Assembly (NCBI GenBank): GCA_905235425.1
Contig: CAJOKY010000167.1
Location: 1-5,521, forward strand
Reading direction: 5' to 3'
From: an uncultured Selenomonadaceae bacterium
GTDB lineage: Bacteria > Bacillota > Negativicutes > Selenomonadales > Selenomonadaceae
DNA length: 5,521 nucleotides
Position 1 is the first letter of the stretch. Every line of letters begins with the position of its first letter. A model generated the notes under the pieces. That model was not told where the DNA came from. It worked only from the letters and a program-made list of their open reading frames with translations, and ran no database searches. Shown piece by piece: positions 2,538 to 5,521 of the stretch. The translations under genes and the position numbers were made by a program.

Positions 2538-5521
2538 ATGAAAGTAGGGATTGATGTCGGCTCCACGACAATAAAGCTGGTTGTTATGGACGGCGAAGAA
2601 AAAATCATTCACACGAATTACGCGAGACATTTTTCCGAAATAGGCGGTTCATTAAAAAAAGTTTTGTCTACGCTGAAAAATATTGCAGGCGACGCACGAT
2701 TTAAAATAGCGCTTGCAGGTTCTGCCGGTATGGGCATTGCCAAAAAAATTTCAATTCCATTTGTACAAGAAGTCATTGCCTGTCAAACTGCCGTTGAAAA
2801 ATTTATCCCGTCAACAGATACCGTTGTAGAATTGGGCGGCGAAGACGCGAAAATAATTTACTTGAAAGGTGCGCCGGAAGTTCGTATGAACGGCGTCTGC
2901 GCGGGCGGCACGGGTTCATTTATCGACCATATGGCAAGCCTTTTGTCAACAGACGCATTGGGTTTAAATTCCCTTGCCGAAAAGGGCAAACAAATTTATA
3001 CAATCGCGTCACGGTGCGGCGTATTCGCCAAAACCGATATTCAAGCGCTGATGAATGACGGCGTTAAAAAAGCCGATATAGCGCTGTCAATCTTTCAAGC
3101 CGTTGTGAATCAGACTATCGGCAATTTGGCGCAGGGCAGAGCTATTGAAGGCGCAGTGGCTTTTTTGGGCGGACCTTTACACTTTTTGCCGGAGCTTAAG
3201 AAAAGATTTATTGAGACGCTGGAACTTTCGCCGGAAAATGTCGTCAACACGGCGAACGGAAATTTTTTTGTCGCTACCGGCGCGGCACTTTGTACAGAAT
3301 CAGAAAATATTTCAGTCAATCAGCTTGAACAATCCCTAGTAAACGTTGCCGCCGACCCGCATGAAGTTCGTAAATCCAATTTTGTACTTTTTCGCAATGA
3401 CGACGATTATAAAATATTTCGTAACAGACACGACGCCGCAAAAGTTAAACGCGGCGATTTAATTTCTTATCACGGAAAAATTTTTATCGGCATTGACGCG
3501 GGTTCTACCACTACTAAAATCTGCGCGATTGGCGAAGATAAACAAATTTTGTATACGGCGTACGGTTCAAATGAAGGCTCGCCGCTAAAAACCGTTGTGA
3601 ATCAGATTCGCGAACTGTACAAAAAAATTCCGAATACCGCGCAGATTGCAAAGGTTTTCACCACCGGCTACGGTGAAGCTATCGTTAAGGCGGCATTGCA
3701 CGCGGACGGCTCGGAAGTTGAGACATTTGCTCACCTTACCGCCGCGCAGGAATTTTGTCCCGACGTTTCATTTGTACTTGATATCGGCGGGCAGGATATG
3801 AAATGCTTTTTTGTAAAGGACGGCACGATTGGCAACATTACGCTGAATGAGGCTTGCTCGGCAGGTTGCGGCAGTTTTATTCAAAATTTCGCACAGGGCT
3901 TGAATATGTCTGTTGGCGATTTTGCAGGTAAGGCTGTCACTTCAACTGCGCCGGTAGATTTAGGTACGCGTTGCACCGTTTTCATGAACTCAAAAGTTAA
4001 GCAGGCGCAAAAAGACGGCGCGTCGGTCAATGACATTTCGGCAGGTATCGCTGTATCCGTTATTAAAAATGCTCTGTTCAAAGTCATGCAACTGCGAAAT
4101 GTCGACGATTTAGGCGAAAATATCGTTGTGCAGGGCGGAACTTTTTATAATGACGCGGTTTTAAGGGCGATTGAAGAAATTCTCGGCAAAAAAGTTATTC
4201 GTCCCGACATTGCCGGGCTTATGGGCGCTTACGGTGCGGCGATTCTTGCAATGCAGAATGAAGAATTAAGAATTAAGAATGACGTTTCTACTCTACTGTC
4301 ACCTGAACAGCTTGATAATTTTTCTGTAGTTACGAAGTCATACCGTTGCGGCAGGTGCGGAAATAATTGTTTAATCACAATGCAGAAATTTCCTGACGGC
4401 GGAAAATTTTTTACCGGCAACAGGTGCGAACGCGGCATTGGCGGCAAAATTTCTGCAGATGCCGAAATTCCCAATGCCTACGCCTACAAATACAAACGCC
4501 TTTTCGATTATAAATCTTTGGACGTTACAGACGCTAAGCGCGGCGTTATCGGCATTCCGCGCGTTTTGAATATGTATGAAGAGTATCCGTTTTGGCATAC
4601 GTTTTTCACAAGTCTCGGTTACCGCGTCGAACTTTCCGACAAGTCAAGCGCGGCGCTTTTTTGTAAAGGTATGTCGACAATTCCCAGCGATTCACTTTGC
4701 TACCCCGCGAAATTGGCGCACGGGCATATTATGAATTTAATTGAACGCGGCATTAAGAAAATTTTTTATCCCTGCGAGCCGTACAATTTCGATACTCGCT
4801 CCGATAATTTTTACAACTGCCCAATCGTCGCGTCGTACCCTGAAAATATTCGCGGCAATATGGATATTCTGCGCGAACGCCAAATTAATTTTATTCAGCC
4901 CTTCCTGCCTGTTCACGATATGAAAAAGCTGAAAAAGCGTTTGGCTGAAGAATTTAAAGCTGAAAATATTTCTGCGCGGGAAATTTCAGACGCCGTAGAT
5001 AAGGCGGAAATTGAACTTGAAAATTATCGGCGTGACGTTAAAAATTTTGGTGAAAGTGTTTTGGCGCGTATTAAGCAGACCGGTGAACAGGCGATCTTGC
5101 TTGTAGGCAGACCGTACCACGTCGACCCTGAAATTAATCACGGCATTTCTGAAATGATTCAATCCTACAACTTGCCGATAATTTCAGAGGACGCGATTTA
5201 TCATCTGCCTTTGAAGTCAAAAGAAATTTCTGTAGTCAATCAGTGGAGCTATCACGCGCGGCTTTATCACGCGGCGCATTTCGCGGCGGAAAATCCCAAC
5301 GTTACACTGATTCAGTTAAGTTCATTCGGTTGCGGACTTGACGCGCTGACTACCGAACAGGTTAAAGAAATTTTGGAAAGTCACGGCAAAATTTACACGA
5401 TGATCAAGCTTGACGAGGTGTCGAATTTAGGCGCGGCGCGTATTCGTCTGCGTTCACTGCTTGCCGCGTTGAAAAGAAAAATTCCCGTACCGTACACGCC
5501 GATTGAGATTAAACCGCGTCC
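2538..5521 (+). CDS. Giant 2-hydroxyacyl-CoA dehydratase activase-like protein, double ATPase domain plus DUF2229/HgdB-like region (3' partial)
   Basis: The family couples ATP hydrolysis to electron transfer through a [4Fe-4S] cluster, as HgdC does for 2-hydroxyglutaryl-CoA dehydratase. The open part has 994 codons and no frameshift. Relatives reach about 1,400 residues, so roughly 400 are probably missing. Activase domain 1 has GIDVGSTT at 4-11, GGEDAK at 100-105, and Cys121 (CAGGTGSF) with Cys160 (SRCGVF). Domain 2 has GIDAGSTTTK at 318-327, TGYG at 376-379, GGQDMK at 417-422, Cys440 (ACSAGCGSF) and Cys479 (TRCTVF). A cysteine motif follows: Cys604, 607, 611 and 630. DUF2229 begins near GIPRVLNMYEEYPFW (672 on), with Cys721, Cys746 and Cys761. 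Further on are GRPYH (857-861) and a GCGLDA motif with Cys932. GAGGTG 8 nt upstream fixes ATG 2538. It is probably a cytoplasmic, oxygen-sensitive iron-sulfur protein; the substrate is unknown. Confidence 0.9.
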   Translation, partial: MKVGIDVGSTTIKLVVMDGEEKIIHTNYARHFSEIGGSLKKVLSTLKNIAGDARFKIALAGSAGMGIAKKISIPFVQEVIACQTAVEKFIPSTDTVVELGGEDAKIIYLKGAPEVRMNGVCAGGTGSFIDHMASLLSTDALGLNSLAEKGKQIYTIASRCGVFAKTDIQALMNDGVKKADIALSIFQAVVNQTIGNLAQGRAIEGAVAFLGGPLHFLPELKKRFIETLELSPENVVNTANGNFFVATGAALCTESENISVNQLEQSLVNVAADPHEVRKSNFVLFRNDDDYKIFRNRHDAAKVKRGDLISYHGKIFIGIDAGSTTTKICAIGEDKQILYTAYGSNEGSPLKTVVNQIRELYKKIPNTAQIAKVFTTGYGEAIVKAALHADGSEVETFAHLTAAQEFCPDVSFVLDIGGQDMKCFFVKDGTIGNITLNEACSAGCGSFIQNFAQGLNMSVGDFAGKAVTSTAPVDLGTRCTVFMNSKVKQAQKDGASVNDISAGIAVSVIKNALFKVMQLRNVDDLGENIVVQGGTFYNDAVLRAIEEILGKKVIRPDIAGLMGAYGAAILAMQNEELRIKNDVSTLLSPEQLDNFSVVTKSYRCGRCGNNCLITMQKFPDGGKFFTGNRCERGIGGKISADAEIPNAYAYKYKRLFDYKSLDVTDAKRGVIGIPRVLNMYEEYPFWHTFFTSLGYRVELSDKSSAALFCKGMSTIPSDSLCYPAKLAHGHIMNLIERGIKKIFYPCEPYNFDTRSDNFYNCPIVASYPENIRGNMDILRERQINFIQPFLPVHDMKKLKKRLAEEFKAENISAREISDAVDKAEIELENYRRDVKNFGESVLARIKQTGEQAILLVGRPYHVDPEINHGISEMIQSYNLPIISEDAIYHLPLKSKEISVVNQWSYHARLYHAAHFAAENPNVTLIQLSSFGCGLDALTTEQVKEILESHGKIYTMIKLDEVSNLGAARIRLRSLLAALKRKIPVPYTPIEIKPR
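4252..4279 (+). repeat. In-frame heptamer repeat inside the activase-like gene
   Basis: Four 7-bp units, TGCAGAA, TGAAGAA, TTAAGAA and TTAAGAA, follow one another and encode QNEELRIKN (residues 573-581). They fall in the linker between activase domain 2 and the cysteine motif at 604, where an insertion would be tolerated. Four units is not a multiple of 3 bp, so either the ends absorbed the difference or the insertion was not exactly 28 bp. Confidence 0.65.

Noticed and set aside
3110..4598. Several short minus- and plus-strand frames (60-81 codons) inside the activase-like gene
   Set aside because: The long + frame is uninterrupted and matches known motifs throughout; these are shadows of it.
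2538..5521. DnaK/FGGY-type sugar kinase assignment from the GIDxGSTT motif
   Set aside because: The cysteine pairs, CAGGTGSF and GGQDMK motifs and the DUF2229 region place it with the HgdC/BcrA activases in the same ATPase superfamily.

Overview
The window looks like a piece of an anaerobic, low-to-moderate GC Firmicutes genome. A Negativicutes (Selenomonadales-type) host is my best guess. The reasons are the strong AGGAGG-type ribosome binding sites, the Firmicutes-style L10 leader, and a giant 2-hydroxyacyl-CoA dehydratase activase-like gene typical of amino-acid-fermenting anaerobes. The taxonomic call is inference. All supported genes lie on the + strand and each transcription unit appears to have its own promoter and/or terminator.

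Region by region. Positions 1-238 hold only a short coding-like stretch that changes frame near 131, probably the decayed or truncated end of an unrecognised gene; it is not rplA. A weak promoter (213-241) and an L10-type autoregulatory leader (about 270-362) follow, with a terminator hairpin and a competing long-range pairing. Then come rplJ (383-934, ribosomal protein L10) and rplL (1002-1376, L7/L12), closed by a strong intrinsic terminator (1413-1442). Together L10 and L12 dimers form the ribosomal stalk that recruits translation GTPases. The rplJL pair stands alone here: neither rplA before it nor rpoB after it is present.

Positions 1442-1518 are a degenerate 7-bp tandem repeat array. 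A good promoter (1544-1572), carrying a 10-bp direct repeat at 20-bp spacing, drives a 255-residue galactose-mutarotase-like gene (1611-2378). It keeps the N-terminal aldose-1-epimerase signature but has lost the catalytic histidines and the glutamate segment. Its stop codon lies inside a second heptamer array (2367-2450) whose units flip orientation half way, followed by a terminator (2460-2487).

A near-consensus promoter (2489-2517) with a very short predicted leader then drives a very large open frame (2538 to the window end, 994 codons, no stop). It encodes two tandem BadF/BcrA/HgdC-type ATPase activase domains, each with a pair of cluster-ligand cysteines exactly 39 residues apart, then a cysteine motif and a DUF2229/HgdB-like region. 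A third heptamer array (4252-4279) is built in frame into the linker after the second activase domain.

The most unusual points are the isolated rplJL operon, the probably catalytically dead mutarotase-like protein, and the spread of 7-bp repeat arrays into intergenic, stop-codon and coding positions. I did not find clear evidence of a wholly new system.
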